From: a virus
DNA length: 38,769 nt
IMG/VR virus record: IMGVR_UViG_3300022745_000089
Span: 1 to 38,769 of that record
Reading direction: 5' to 3' (one strand)
In this document: positions 31,076 through 37,489 of the stretch, one piece after another
Layout of the letters: each line of letters opens with the position of its first letter
Numbering within the stretch: the stretch's first letter is position 1
Notes under the pieces: model-generated
Seen by the model: the letters and a program-made list of their open reading frames with translations, nothing else
Database searches by the model: none
Told to the model about the DNA's origin: nothing
Program-made: the position numbers and the translations under genes

Positions 31076-31909
31076 ATGGCCAACATCCCCGACAGTCAGG
31101 TCCCTATAACGATCGAAGCTACTCGCTTTAGATCTCCGGTTTCGGAGTCGCTTTTGCAGAACATCGGCGGCGCCGTTAACTACATGCTCAATAAGAAGAT
31201 GCGCTTTATCGAGTACACCACGGTAGGCTCGTTCTCGTTTACGGTACCTGCCGGAGTCGATCACCTTATGCTTTATGGAGTCGGTGGCGGAGCTGGTGGT
31301 GGCGGAGGAGGAGGGCGCTCGACGAGCGCTGGAGTCGGAGGCGGTGGCGGTGGTGGTGCAGTGCTTGGGACTTTATTTTTGCCCGTCACTCCTGCGACCG
31401 TTTACGCAATCTCGATTGGTGCCGGCGGTACGGCTGGTGCGGCGGGTGCTGTCGGCGGTGCTGGCGGTACGGGCGGAGCGGGCGGAAATACGACCTTTGG
31501 AGCCTTTACCTTTTACGGAAACGTAGGCGGAGCCGGTGGAGCTGCTAACGGTGGTGCTGCCGGTTCTGGTGGTAATCGATTCGGCACTCAGGGTGGAGGC
31601 GTCGGCGGCGGTGCCAGTGGGACCGGAGGGACTGGACAGGCAGGTCCGATGCGACTCGGCGGTAGCGGGGGAACTCCCGTTGGAGCAGCGGCGGGCGGCG
31701 GTGGCGGCGGCGGTGGTCTATACGCAGCTGGCGGTAACGGTGGCGGTGGAGGATCTGGCGCTGGCTTCTCTGGCGCGGCTGGCTCAAGCTACGGAGCCGG
31801 AGGCGGTGGCGGTGGTGGTGGTGGTGGCGGCGGTGGAACTGCGGCTGGCGGCCCTGGCGGTGCGGGGTTTCACGGTTATCTACTTGTCGCGTGGGTTGGC
31901 GGTACCTAG
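31076..31909 (+). CDS. Glycine-rich tail fibre protein (277 aa)
   Basis: ATG 31076. The N-terminal 45 residues (DSQVPITIEATRFRSPVSES, LLQNIGGAVNYMLNKK) are an attachment domain. Then SFTVPAGVDHLMLYGVGGGA marks the start of a glycine-rich domain of the same type as in the fibres at 2962 and 6254. Poly-Gly tracts (up to 13 in a row) alternate with Ala/Thr/Ser and an internal strand block, and the end is HGYLLVAWVGGT. Such domains form polyglycine-II sandwiches that bind surface receptors. Probably a host-range determinant at the tail tip. Confidence 0.78.
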   Translation: MANIPDSQVPITIEATRFRSPVSESLLQNIGGAVNYMLNKKMRFIEYTTVGSFSFTVPAGVDHLMLYGVGGGAGGGGGGGRSTSAGVGGGGGGGAVLGTLFLPVTPATVYAISIGAGGTAGAAGAVGGAGGTGGAGGNTTFGAFTFYGNVGGAGGAANGGAAGSGGNRFGTQGGGVGGGASGTGGTGQAGPMRLGGSGGTPVGAAAGGGGGGGGLYAAGGNGGGGGSGAGFSGAAGSSYGAGGGGGGGGGGGGGTAAGGPGGAGFHGYLLVAWVGGT

Positions 31910-31945
31910 AATCATGTAACTACTATTTAGACCAAGGGCGGGCTT

Positions 31946-32341
31946 ATGGATGAATCCTGGATAATGGCTGGAGAGATAGCGATAAGTTTAGCAGGAGCCA
32001 TTCTGGTCTGGCTCTTAGCCGACGCTAGATTTAAGTCGCGAATGTCCTTTATCGAGGAACATGTCTCGGCGCTTAAAGCTACTTACGGTACGCTGATAGA
32101 CGAGACCCGCGAAAATATAAACGAGATCGAGATCAATACGGCTAGAGCTGAGCAGGATCGTTTAGAGATCCGCCGGATGATAGACCGTATCGATAACACT
32201 AAGGCCTCTAAAGAAGTCGTCGACGGGTTTAGATCTGAGATCTCGGCGCTTAAAGACGACATGGATAAGCGTTTTGATAGACTCGAGCGGATTTTAGAGA
32301 AAGCATATACGGGTAAAACCACGAGGAGCCTCAGAGAATGA
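31946..32341 (+). CDS. Membrane-anchored coiled-coil protein of the lysis region (131 aa)
   Basis: ATG 31946, gggcggg upstream. One N-terminal transmembrane helix (GEIAISLAGAILVWLLADA, about 9-27) is followed by a coiled coil to the end, with several heptads (ISALKDDMDKRFDRLERILE). This architecture fits a holin-associated or spanin-like protein, or an XhlA-type haemolysin-associated protein. A separate spanin-like pair lies downstream, so a regulatory or holin-partner role is more likely. Its stop overlaps the endolysin start by 4 nt. Confidence 0.62.
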   Translation: MDESWIMAGEIAISLAGAILVWLLADARFKSRMSFIEEHVSALKATYGTLIDETRENINEIEINTARAEQDRLEIRRMIDRIDNTKASKEVVDGFRSEISALKDDMDKRFDRLERILEKAYTGKTTRSLRE

Positions 32342-32844
32342 GCGACCCAAAGCTTTTAAAACTAATCGAAGTAGCTAAGAGTTTCATAGGCGTACACGAG
32401 TCGGGCGGTAATAACTCCGGTCCCGTCGTCGAAATGTTCCAACGCGTAATCGGTAAGGCTGAGAAGGAACCATGGTGCGTAAGCTTTGTGCAATACTGCG
32501 TAAAGCAGGTCGATTTAGCGATGCACTCTAAGACGCTACTCTACCCGACGGAGAGCTCTCAGCTACTTTGGAAATCGACTGTAAAGGTAGCGCGCCTTAC
32601 GGCTCCGGTGCCTGGAGCGATCGTGGTCTTTACGAAGTACCACGGCGATACTCCGCTATCGATCGGCCACGTAGGGATCGTGACGGCTGTGAACGGCGAT
32701 ACGATAGTAAGCTGTGAAGGGAATACCTCTCCCGCGACTGGCGTCGCTCGGGACGGCGACGGAGTGTTCACCAAGACTCATCCGACATGGATCAAGTCTG
32801 GTTATATGCGCACGACTGGTTATCTTTTGCCTTGGGCAGGGTAG
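32338..32844 (+). CDS. Endolysin, CHAP-type peptidase/amidase (168 aa)
   Basis: The start overlaps the preceding stop (ATGA). It has the CHAP catalytic pair: Cys47 in EPWCVSFVQYC and His111 in SIGHVGIVTAV, with a polar third residue in SCEGNTS (about 125-131). It opens with the usual KLIEVAKSFIGVHESGGNNS segment. There is no signal peptide, so it should depend on the holin for access to the wall. CHAP enzymes cut peptide crosslinks or the amide bond of peptidoglycan. A second lysin of another class follows at 33481. Confidence 0.82.
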   Translation: MSDPKLLKLIEVAKSFIGVHESGGNNSGPVVEMFQRVIGKAEKEPWCVSFVQYCVKQVDLAMHSKTLLYPTESSQLLWKSTVKVARLTAPVPGAIVVFTKYHGDTPLSIGHVGIVTAVNGDTIVSCEGNTSPATGVARDGDGVFTKTHPTWIKSGYMRTTGYLLPWAG

Positions 32845-32865
32845 TAAAATAAATAAGGGGGATTT

Positions 32866-33033
32866 ATGATCGTATGGTTACAGGCTAATGCAGCTTTGAT
32901 TTTAGGTGTGCTCTTCGGTATCAGCGAGGCGTTGGCCCTGATCCCGAGCGTTGCAGCGAATGGAGTATTCCAGGCTGTGTACAACATCCTTAAAGGTCTC
33001 GTCGCTAAAGCTCCGACGGATCAGATTAAGTAA
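32866..33033 (+). CDS. Holin-like small membrane protein (55 aa)
   Basis: From ATG 32866 (SD aaggggga) to TAA 33031-33033. It has one hydrophobic helix (ALILGVLFGISEALALI), then a short turn and an amphipathic helix (VFQAVYNILKGLVAK). The pattern WLQANAxLIxxVLFGxSEALA...NxVFQxxxxxLK recurs in small phage membrane proteins annotated beside lysins. Being between two endolysins and just ahead of the spanin-like genes, it is the best holin candidate in the window. Confidence 0.7.
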   Translation: MIVWLQANAALILGVLFGISEALALIPSVAANGVFQAVYNILKGLVAKAPTDQIK

Positions 33034-33036
33034 GAG

Positions 33037-33246
33037 ATGCTCTCTCAACTATTCCTATTGATACAATTGATTCTCAAGGCCATCGGGCTTTGGGAATCTT
33101 TTAATCGTTATATAGATGCTCAGCGCGAGGCCGATCGGGTCGCTAAAGATCAGGCTCGTAATCAGGCTGTAGACGCGCAGAAGAACGCCCAGACGGAGGC
33201 AGAGTTTGATAAGCAGCAGGATACGATCGTCGGTAATAAGCCTTAG
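33037..33246 (+). CDS. Probable inner-membrane spanin subunit (69 aa)
   Basis: ATG 33037. The short N-terminal hydrophobic helix (QLFLLIQLILKAIGLW) is followed by a charged coiled coil rich in Ala, Gln, Lys and Glu. This matches an i-spanin: an inner-membrane anchor with a periplasmic helix that meets an outer-membrane lipoprotein. The lipoprotein gene starts inside its end (41-nt overlap in another frame), the classic Rz/Rz1-like layout. It is shorter than usual i-spanins, so the call rests on context. Confidence 0.62.
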   Translation: MLSQLFLLIQLILKAIGLWESFNRYIDAQREADRVAKDQARNQAVDAQKNAQTEAEFDKQQDTIVGNKP

Positions 33247-33484
33247 CCTCCTCCTCTCTGGATGCGGGACTCAGGTCCCGGATTTTCCAGAAGCGTGGCA
33301 GTGTGCCTACACGATTAAATTTAATAAGTTTAGATGCGTTAATACCCGGACTAAGCAGGCTATAAACCTTAGTCGCGAGGACGCCCGTATGGAGGCAGCT
33401 CAGTGCTTATCGGCGGCCGATTATAAAGCTAGCGAGGCCTGGGTGAGTGAGGTAAAGAAGCTCGCGGAGGCTCGTTGTAAATGA
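33206..33484 (+). CDS. Lipoprotein, probable outer-membrane spanin subunit (92 aa)
   Basis: Starts at TTG 33206, overlapping the i-spanin-like gene by 41 nt in a different frame. Arg5 and Arg7 precede a hydrophobic core, then a lipobox L-S-G-C with lipidated Cys20. The mature part has four further Cys (QCAYTIKFNKFRCVN, EAAQCLSAAD and the penultimate residue), possibly forming disulfides, and ends in a helix. It would join the inner-membrane subunit to breach the outer membrane. The lipobox implies a Gram-negative host. It is not proline-rich like Rz1, so a related but distinct type. Confidence 0.65.
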   Translation: MISSRIRSSVISLSLLLSGCGTQVPDFPEAWQCAYTIKFNKFRCVNTRTKQAINLSREDARMEAAQCLSAADYKASEAWVSEVKKLAEARCK

Positions 33485-34011
33485 CAGATATCGATAAGGC
33501 CCTGGCCTATACGCTCGTTAACGAAGGTGGCTACTCGGATAACCCGGCCGACCATGGCGGTAAGACTCGCTACGGGATCACTCAAGCTACGCTCTCTAGG
33601 TGGCTACAGCGTCCGGCGAGTGTTAACGAGATTAAGACTCTCTCTAAAGAGACCGCGAGGGCGATCTATCAGGGCTACTACTGGCATCCGCTCGGATGTG
33701 ATCAGCTAAAGAGTCAGGCTATCGCTACGTGCTTATTTGATATCGGAGTCGTAAGGGGGATCTCGGTCCCGCCAAAGTATGCCCAATTGGTATGCAACCA
33801 GCACGGCTTTAACCTAGTCGTCGACGGACAGCTCGGGCCAAAGAGTATGAACGCCCTCGACTCGATCGATCCGACTAAGTTTATTATCGACTACGCGGCG
33901 ATGGTAAAGAAGGGCTTTGAGTCGATCGTGGCTCGTAATCTTTCGCAGAAGGTATTCCTTAAAGGCTGGACTAACCGGGCTAACCGTCTACTTACTCTCG
34001 TCGCGAACTAA
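33481..34011 (+). CDS. Glycoside hydrolase family 108-type muramidase (176 aa)
   Basis: The start overlaps the lipoprotein stop by 4 nt (ATGA). The active-site segment is VNEGGYSDNPADHGGKTRYG followed by IT, with catalytic Glu15, the hallmark of GH108 N-acetylmuramidases. The C-terminal half (VVDGQLGPKSMNALDSIDPT) corresponds to the peptidoglycan-binding part usual in the family. There is no signal peptide. It cleaves the glycan backbone and would complement the CHAP enzyme. The last 24 nt overlap the convergent resolvase gene. Confidence 0.87.
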   Translation: MTDIDKALAYTLVNEGGYSDNPADHGGKTRYGITQATLSRWLQRPASVNEIKTLSKETARAIYQGYYWHPLGCDQLKSQAIATCLFDIGVVRGISVPPKYAQLVCNQHGFNLVVDGQLGPKSMNALDSIDPTKFIIDYAAMVKKGFESIVARNLSQKVFLKGWTNRANRLLTLVAN

Positions 34012-34524
34012 GGCTACGGGCTTTTGTAGGTCGAGCGCATATCTAAATATAAATACTTCTAGCGCACAGTGCTCAGCCGGTAGTCTCCGAGAGAGATCAA
34101 GCGAGCAGATCAGGTGATCGTCTGAGATGATCCCGGCCTTAGTTAGGCAGTCGGCCGGTAGCTCTACGAGGTTCGATAGGTCTGGGATGCGCTGCGAGAG
34201 TCGTCCGCGTCTTGGGCCCTGCTTTACTACGAAGTCGTTAGCCTTAAAGTAAAATAAGAACACGCACCAGATAGGTTGATCGATCTCTTTAAAGTTAGGC
34301 TTACGTAGGATCGCTCTACGAAACTCCGAGATAAGATGAGCCTCGGCCGAGTGTAGCCCTTGCGACTTACCGATAAAGGCCCGGCCGGTCGAGCGGTTAC
34401 GGAAAATAGGTCGGCTATTCTTCTTAACCGTATGTTTATCGAGCCTTATGTAGGCGTGATAGAGCGCATCGCCGTTGGCTTCGATCTCGGCCCGTACTAG
34501 GTCAAAGGACTTAGTGCGGGTCAC
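33988..34524 (-). CDS. RusA-like Holliday junction resolvase (178 aa)
   Basis: Last gene of the minus-strand early operon, convergent with and overlapping the muramidase gene by 24 nt. The core motif is IPDLSNLVELPADCLTKAGI followed by ISDDHLI, matching the RusA pattern PDxxNLxKxxxDxL...GxIxDDxxI, with the acidic residues that bind magnesium. RusA enzymes cut four-way DNA junctions symmetrically and serve recombination-dependent replication and clearing of branches before packaging. It fits with the annealing-type recombinase upstream. Confidence 0.82.
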   Translation of the reverse strand: MTRTKSFDLVRAEIEANGDALYHAYIRLDKHTVKKNSRPIFRNRSTGRAFIGKSQGLHSAEAHLISEFRRAILRKPNFKEIDQPIWCVFLFYFKANDFVVKQGPRRGRLSQRIPDLSNLVELPADCLTKAGIISDDHLICSLDLSRRLPAEHCALEVFIFRYALDLQKPVALVRDESK

Positions 34525-34545
34525 GAGAGAGGGCCTACGTGGATC

Positions 34546-34746
34546 TTAGCTCGTTGGTTTAATCTTATAGGGGAGCACGAGGGCTGTTGCATGGGTGTTA
34601 GAGGCTAGCAGGGCTGCGGCGATAGACTCAAGGTGGTTTACACGCTCGAGCAAAAGTTTAGCCTCGTCCCGGCGGAGTCTGATCTCCGTACCCTCTGGCC
34701 TATGGATGTCGGTCGCGATGCGGTCGATTAGTAAATCGGTGTTCAT
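34546..34746 (-). CDS. Hypothetical early protein (66 aa)
   Basis: ATG 34746-34744 is chosen because GGAGGG lies 8 nt upstream. An earlier TTG (34794) would add 16 residues but has no SD and would run through a hairpin. The product is helical in the middle (RRDEAKLLLERVNHLESIAA, LLASNTHATA). No family is recognised. Its SD is inside the 3' arm of a perfect 9-bp hairpin (34756-34785), so its expression may be controlled at translation. Confidence 0.6.
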   Translation of the reverse strand: MNTDLLIDRIATDIHRPEGTEIRLRRDEAKLLLERVNHLESIAAALLASNTHATALVLPYKIKPTS

Positions 34747-34755
34747 GCTGTTGAC

Positions 34756-34785
34756 CCTCCGCACCAGAATCACATAGTGCGGAGG
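34756..34785 (-). promoter_or_regulatory. RNA hairpin sequestering the SD of the 66-aa gene
   Basis: In mRNA sense, ACCTCCGCAC starts just before a 12-nt loop and GTGCGGAGG closes the stem (plus-strand arms 34756-34764 and 34777-34785, 9 bp, perfect). The 3' arm contains GGAGG of the SD used by ATG 34746. There is no T-run after it, so it is more likely a translation control element than a terminator. Confidence 0.6.
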
Positions 34786-34821
34786 TTTAATCAAATTTAT
34801 GATAAAGGGCCGGGCCGATAA

Positions 34822-34944
34822 CTACAGAGATAAAATAAACATTACAACCCAGAGGGCGCCGAGAGTGCTCACGAGCGTAAGGGTCGCGACAAAGACCCAC
34901 GCGACTATGATCTGCTCGATCGATCCTCTATAGAGCGCGCTCAT
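34822..34944 (-). CDS. Small single-span membrane peptide (40 aa)
   Basis: ATG 34944-34942 overlaps the stop of the upstream gene (ATGA), and TAG is at 34824-34822. The product MSALYRGSIEQIIVAWVFVA... is mostly one hydrophobic helix from about residue 10 to the end, so it should sit in the inner membrane. Tight coupling with its neighbours supports a real gene. Comparable membrane peptides in phage early operons can inhibit host functions or exclude other phages, but no evidence here shows that. Confidence 0.6.
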   Translation of the reverse strand: MSALYRGSIEQIIVAWVFVATLTLVSTLGALWVVMFILSL

Positions 34945-35153
34945 ACGGGATCCATCTGAGGGCCTGCGCTAAGCCTCCCTCTTTTGCGCTGAGCATTTTG
35001 CCTATGCTGAGGACACATGGTCCACCAGGGATGTTTAATTAAAAACCTCTTACCGCAGCCGGGCTCGACGCAAAGGCCATACCTGCAGTCGGAGCACCAG
35101 CCCATGCGGTTATCGGCCTTCATCGCCTGGCCACATTTGCAGCAGGTTCTCAT
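34941..35153 (-). CDS. Cysteine-rich zinc-ribbon-like protein (70 aa)
   Basis: ATG 35153-35151 overlaps the preceding stop (ATGA). The Cys spacing is CxxC (RTCCKCGQA), CxxC (GWCSDCRYG), then CVEPGCGKRF and a final CPQHRQ, enough for two zinc sites. The C-terminus is basic (RKRGRLSAGP). Small treble-clef or ribbon proteins in phage recombination operons often bind DNA or assist nucleases. Nothing more specific can be said. Confidence 0.65.
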   Translation of the reverse strand: MRTCCKCGQAMKADNRMGWCSDCRYGLCVEPGCGKRFLIKHPWWTMCPQHRQNAQRKRGRLSAGPQMDPV

Positions 35154-35353
35154 AGGGCGCCCTCGCCGAGACGGATTAGCCAGAGAAAATCCCTTGGGCT
35201 CATCCTTACGCCGCTTGATCTAACGAAGCATCGCGCGCATTTGTTTCGAGGCTTACGAGCCCGAGGGTCTATCCCGGTCCCCTCGCAGATTTCGCAATCC
35301 TTGGGGTCGTGAAGGAGGCGCCGCAAAAGCTTTAGTCTAGTTTGTCTCGTCAC
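35150..35353 (-). CDS. Small CxxC protein (67 aa)
   Basis: Starts at GTG 35353-35351, coupled to the stop of the recombinase gene (GTGA). Two Cys pairs, DCEICEGTG and KCARC, resemble a single DnaJ-like CxxCxGxG zinc-binding motif half. The N-terminal helix is basic (MTRQTRLKLLRRLLHDPK). Probably a small zinc-binding protein acting with its neighbours on DNA. No known family can be named. Confidence 0.6.
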   Translation of the reverse strand: MTRQTRLKLLRRLLHDPKDCEICEGTGIDPRARKPRNKCARCFVRSSGVRMSPRDFLWLIRLGEGAL

Positions 35354-36303
35354 GGCTGCACCCCGTGCTGATTCTTAAAGTCCTTATCCTGAGCCTGCAT
35401 CTCTAGCCAGGCTAGATAGGCTCGGCACTTCTCGACGAGCTCGGAGAGCATACCGCTAGGCTTTTGTTTTAGAGCACCCTCGGCCCAAGTAATAGTCGAG
35501 CGGATCTCTTGGAGGGCTAGGAGCTTGAGAGGCTTATTCTTATTAAAGCCGCAGGGCATAATATAATCGCCAGGCGTCGTATCGGGGAGATTGCTACCGA
35601 TCAGGTTAGCCTCGTCGAAGCCTGGGCCCGGAGGCGGGAGGGGATGGTTATTACGGGCGACCTGATCTCTCATCGCTTTAACTAGGCCTGAGGCCGTCAC
35701 TGTTGAGGGTTTACCGGGCGAGGTAGATCTAGCCTCGCCCCAAGCTTGCTCGTCGAGGGCGGCCCACGCAGGGTCCTCTACCTCGATCGGAGCGGTTATA
35801 GCGGGCTTAGGTTTTACCTCGACGGGTTTAGGCTCGGCCAGGGCTAGGTCTTGAGCTAGTACCGAGTCGACCTCGGTCTCGTCGAGCAGGCCTAGGCCAC
35901 AGATAGAGAGGGTGACTCGTCGCTTAGCTTTAGTCTCGGCCTTTAGATAAGCGTTAGCTAGGGCCTCTCCCTTTAGTCCTACTAGAGGTACCGCTCCCGT
36001 AGACTCGTCCTCTCGACCGCTCGCGTCTCGGGCCTTAGCCGTAACTACGTAGACATCTCCCATAACTTCTCGAGCAGTAATATTAATCGAGACCTTATGA
36101 ATCTTACGAAGCTGATCCGTAGCATCTCGTTTAGCGTAGAGAGTTAACTTACCGCTAAGAGTTATATAGGCCAGGGGTTGAGTTAAGCTATTTAGTCCTA
36201 GGCTCTCACAGACAGAGCGGTAGTAGCTTAGTCTCTGATCCGGTGTTAGTCCGGCTAGATTGTTTTGCATTAAAGCAGATTCGATCGGTGTGATATCCGA
36301 CAT
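35350..36303 (-). CDS. Putative single-strand annealing recombinase-like protein (317 aa)
   Basis: ATG 36303-36301 with a strong SD (aaggagg). Residues 1-145 hold the conserved part: LTPDQRLSYYRSVCESLGLN, LAYITLSGKLTLYAKRDATD, QLRKIHKVSINI, then LVGLKGEALANAYLKAETKA followed by KRRVTLSICGLGLLDETEV. This pattern recurs in phage proteins beside RusA and nuclease genes. The ETKAKRRVTLSICGLG segment recalls the ERF/Rad52-type annealing proteins. The rest is a Pro/Glu/Lys-rich linker and a short helical C-terminus (EMQAQDKDF). It would anneal single strands during replication or recombination. The exact superfamily is uncertain. Confidence 0.62.
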   Translation of the reverse strand: MSDITPIESALMQNNLAGLTPDQRLSYYRSVCESLGLNSLTQPLAYITLSGKLTLYAKRDATDQLRKIHKVSINITAREVMGDVYVVTAKARDASGREDESTGAVPLVGLKGEALANAYLKAETKAKRRVTLSICGLGLLDETEVDSVLAQDLALAEPKPVEVKPKPAITAPIEVEDPAWAALDEQAWGEARSTSPGKPSTVTASGLVKAMRDQVARNNHPLPPPGPGFDEANLIGSNLPDTTPGDYIMPCGFNKNKPLKLLALQEIRSTITWAEGALKQKPSGMLSELVEKCRAYLAWLEMQAQDKDFKNQHGVQP

Positions 36304-36342
36304 AGGTTCGCCTCCTTAGTTAGTCGCCTTTTATTTACTTTG

Positions 36343-36921
36343 TCATTTAAAGTCTAGTGCCGATTTAGGTCTTAAGTCCTCTTCGGTGTAGTTACATTTC
36401 CCTAGGTTACAGTCTTCACAAAGTATCTGTAGGTTATCGATATCGAGCTCTAGCTCTGGATATTTACTCCTAGGTTTTATATGATCTACGTGCATTGGAT
36501 TACCAGGACTACCAGGCTTAAAACAGGCCATACAGGTAGGACCGTATTTACGTAAAACTTTAAATCTCAACTCTCTCCACTCTCTACTCTCATAAAAACC
36601 TACTACCTGATTTTTTAATCTCTCTTGCCTACGAATCTGTCTACGCTGACGCTTCTCTATCGTAGATAGGCCAACCTCCTGCGCTCTAATCGTAGGCTTA
36701 CCCGGTCTACGTAAACATCTTTTACTACAGAACCCATCGTGACCATTCCCTCTCGCGTTTAAGATCCCATAGCGCTTAGAGCATTTAGGACATCGAGCGT
36801 GACCTAAACCTGCGTCTCTCTTTTTTTTTGATTTTCTCCAAAGGCTAATTTTTTGAAACTCTTCTGCCTTTGCTGCATAAGCCTTTTTTTGCTCTTCGGT
36901 TAGTACGACTATTCGCCTCAT
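36343..36921 (-). CDS. HNH endonuclease (192 aa)
   Basis: First gene of the minus-strand operon, ATG 36921-36919. Residues 44-69 contain a Cys2-Cys2-type zinc element (RCPKCSKRYG, GFCSKRCLRR). Residues 130-175 form the HNH site: CMACFKPG, HVDHIKPRSKYPELELDIDN, LQILCEDCN, with HVDH metal and catalytic histidines and a treble-clef Cys pair. The gene is AT-richer than its neighbours (several A/T runs, including T9 at 36821-36829), which suggests recent acquisition. Such enzymes may act in packaging, host DNA attack or homing. The place at the head of the early operon does not decide which. Confidence 0.85.
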   Translation of the reverse strand: MRRIVVLTEEQKKAYAAKAEEFQKISLWRKSKKKRDAGLGHARCPKCSKRYGILNARGNGHDGFCSKRCLRRPGKPTIRAQEVGLSTIEKRQRRQIRRQERLKNQVVGFYESREWRELRFKVLRKYGPTCMACFKPGSPGNPMHVDHIKPRSKYPELELDIDNLQILCEDCNLGKCNYTEEDLRPKSALDFK

Positions 36922-37203
36922 CTACTACTCCATAATTACTGCAAGACCTTAATGTTCGAACCTCTGGCGTAAAGTCGCCCCTTACCCCATAGAGGTTTGA
37001 GAGAGACTTTTACGGACTACAAGACCTTGAACGTCCCGAACCCCGTTTGGCGAACCGTTTAAAATCCACACTTATTATCGAGCCCTTTAGCAAGCCAAAG
37101 GAGTCCTTCGGTGAGTAGGTAGCCGACGGTCGCGGCAGATCGCCCCTAATACCACTGGCGTATAATTCCAGATACGTTAAGGGATTTTGGTACACCGGCG
37201 ATA

Positions 37204-37266
37204 ACTACTAGTAGTTTTAGGTTGCTCTAGCCCGATCGGGCATGAGAGTCTTCGACCACTAGTAGT
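37204..37266. promoter_or_regulatory. Three evenly spaced palindromes, likely operators
   Basis: Site 1 ACTACTAGTAGT (37204-37215) is a perfect 12-bp palindrome. Site 3 ACCACTAGTAGT (37255-37266) is the same with one change. Between them GCCCGATCGGGC (37230-37241) is a different perfect 12-bp palindrome. Centres are 26 and 25 nt apart, about 2.4 helical turns each. The set looks like binding sites for one or two dimeric proteins, perhaps the HTH protein encoded at 37490. Confidence 0.55.
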
Positions 37267-37289
37267 TCGTTTCGCAGCGCCTACTTTAG

Positions 37290-37325
37290 ATCCCGGCTGG
37301 CCTAAAAGTCTCCGGGATTTTCTTT
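37290..37325 (+). terminator. Rho-independent terminator, plus strand
   Basis: ATCCCGG (37290-37296), a 15-nt loop and CCGGGAT (37312-37318), followed by TTTTCTTT. The T-run is on the plus strand only. No plus-strand gene lies upstream of it for more than 3 kb, so it must end an unannotated transcript or block antisense reading. Confidence 0.7.
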
Positions 37326-37410
37326 ATCGACGCGCCGAACCCCTATTAAAATCTAGCTCAGATGCGATATACGCGAGATGTACTATCTCGACACACTACG
37401 TCGATAGTTT

Positions 37411-37428
37411 ATGCATCTCTAGACGCAT
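37411..37428. promoter_or_regulatory. Imperfect 18-bp palindrome upstream of the HTH gene
   Basis: ATGCATCT-CT-wards AGACGCAT: outer four base pairs and three inner pairs match, with one mismatch. This is the size and symmetry of an operator for a helix-turn-helix repressor, 62 nt before the HTH gene start. A small CGAGAT/ATCTCG hairpin (37374-37390) lies just upstream. Confidence 0.35.
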
Positions 37429-37439
37429 CGCGCTATCCT

Positions 37440-37475
37440 GTGTCTGTACTGCTCGATGATCGGGCAGACGGACAC
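37440..37475 (+). promoter_or_regulatory. Long hairpin in the leader of the HTH gene
   Basis: GTGTCTGT (37440-37447) pairs with ACGGACAC (37468-37475; one G-U), then after a bulged A, CTGC with GCAG, a T-G pair and CGAT with ATCG around the centre at 37458. The structure ends 2 nt before the SD aggag (37477-37481). It may act as an operator in DNA or as a leader structure that modulates translation of the regulator. Confidence 0.5.
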
Positions 37476-37489
37476 TAGGAGTCACCCAC

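Larger units (their letters stand above)
37172..37325 (+). ncRNA. Candidate small non-coding RNA ending at a terminator
   Basis: If TATAAT at 37161-37166 is a -10 element, transcription would begin near 37172 and stop at the hairpin plus T-run ending at 37325, giving a transcript of about 150 nt with no reading frame. It would contain the three palindromes. The -35 region shows no match to TTGACA, so this is tentative. Confidence 0.25.
36922..37489. other. Non-coding control region between divergent early operons
   Basis: 568 nt without a supportable gene. It separates the minus-strand HNH/recombinase operon from the plus-strand HTH operon. It holds three palindromes spaced about 25 nt apart, a plus-strand terminator, a candidate -10 box (TATAAT, 37161-37166, no good -35), and two hairpins ahead of the HTH gene. 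It also repeats the word CGAACCCC (37038-37045 and 37337-37344). A candidate early control region and possible replication origin. Confidence 0.6.

Noticed and set aside
36821-36829. Second A9 run (minus strand) as another programmed frameshift
   Set aside because: It lies in the HNH gene, whose zero frame continues intact with conserved motifs after the run, and no useful alternative frame follows.
37010-37195. 61-codon minus-strand frame in the control region
   Set aside because: It starts at GTG with no SD, has low-complexity Ser/Arg composition, has no coupling to a neighbour and crosses the candidate promoter.
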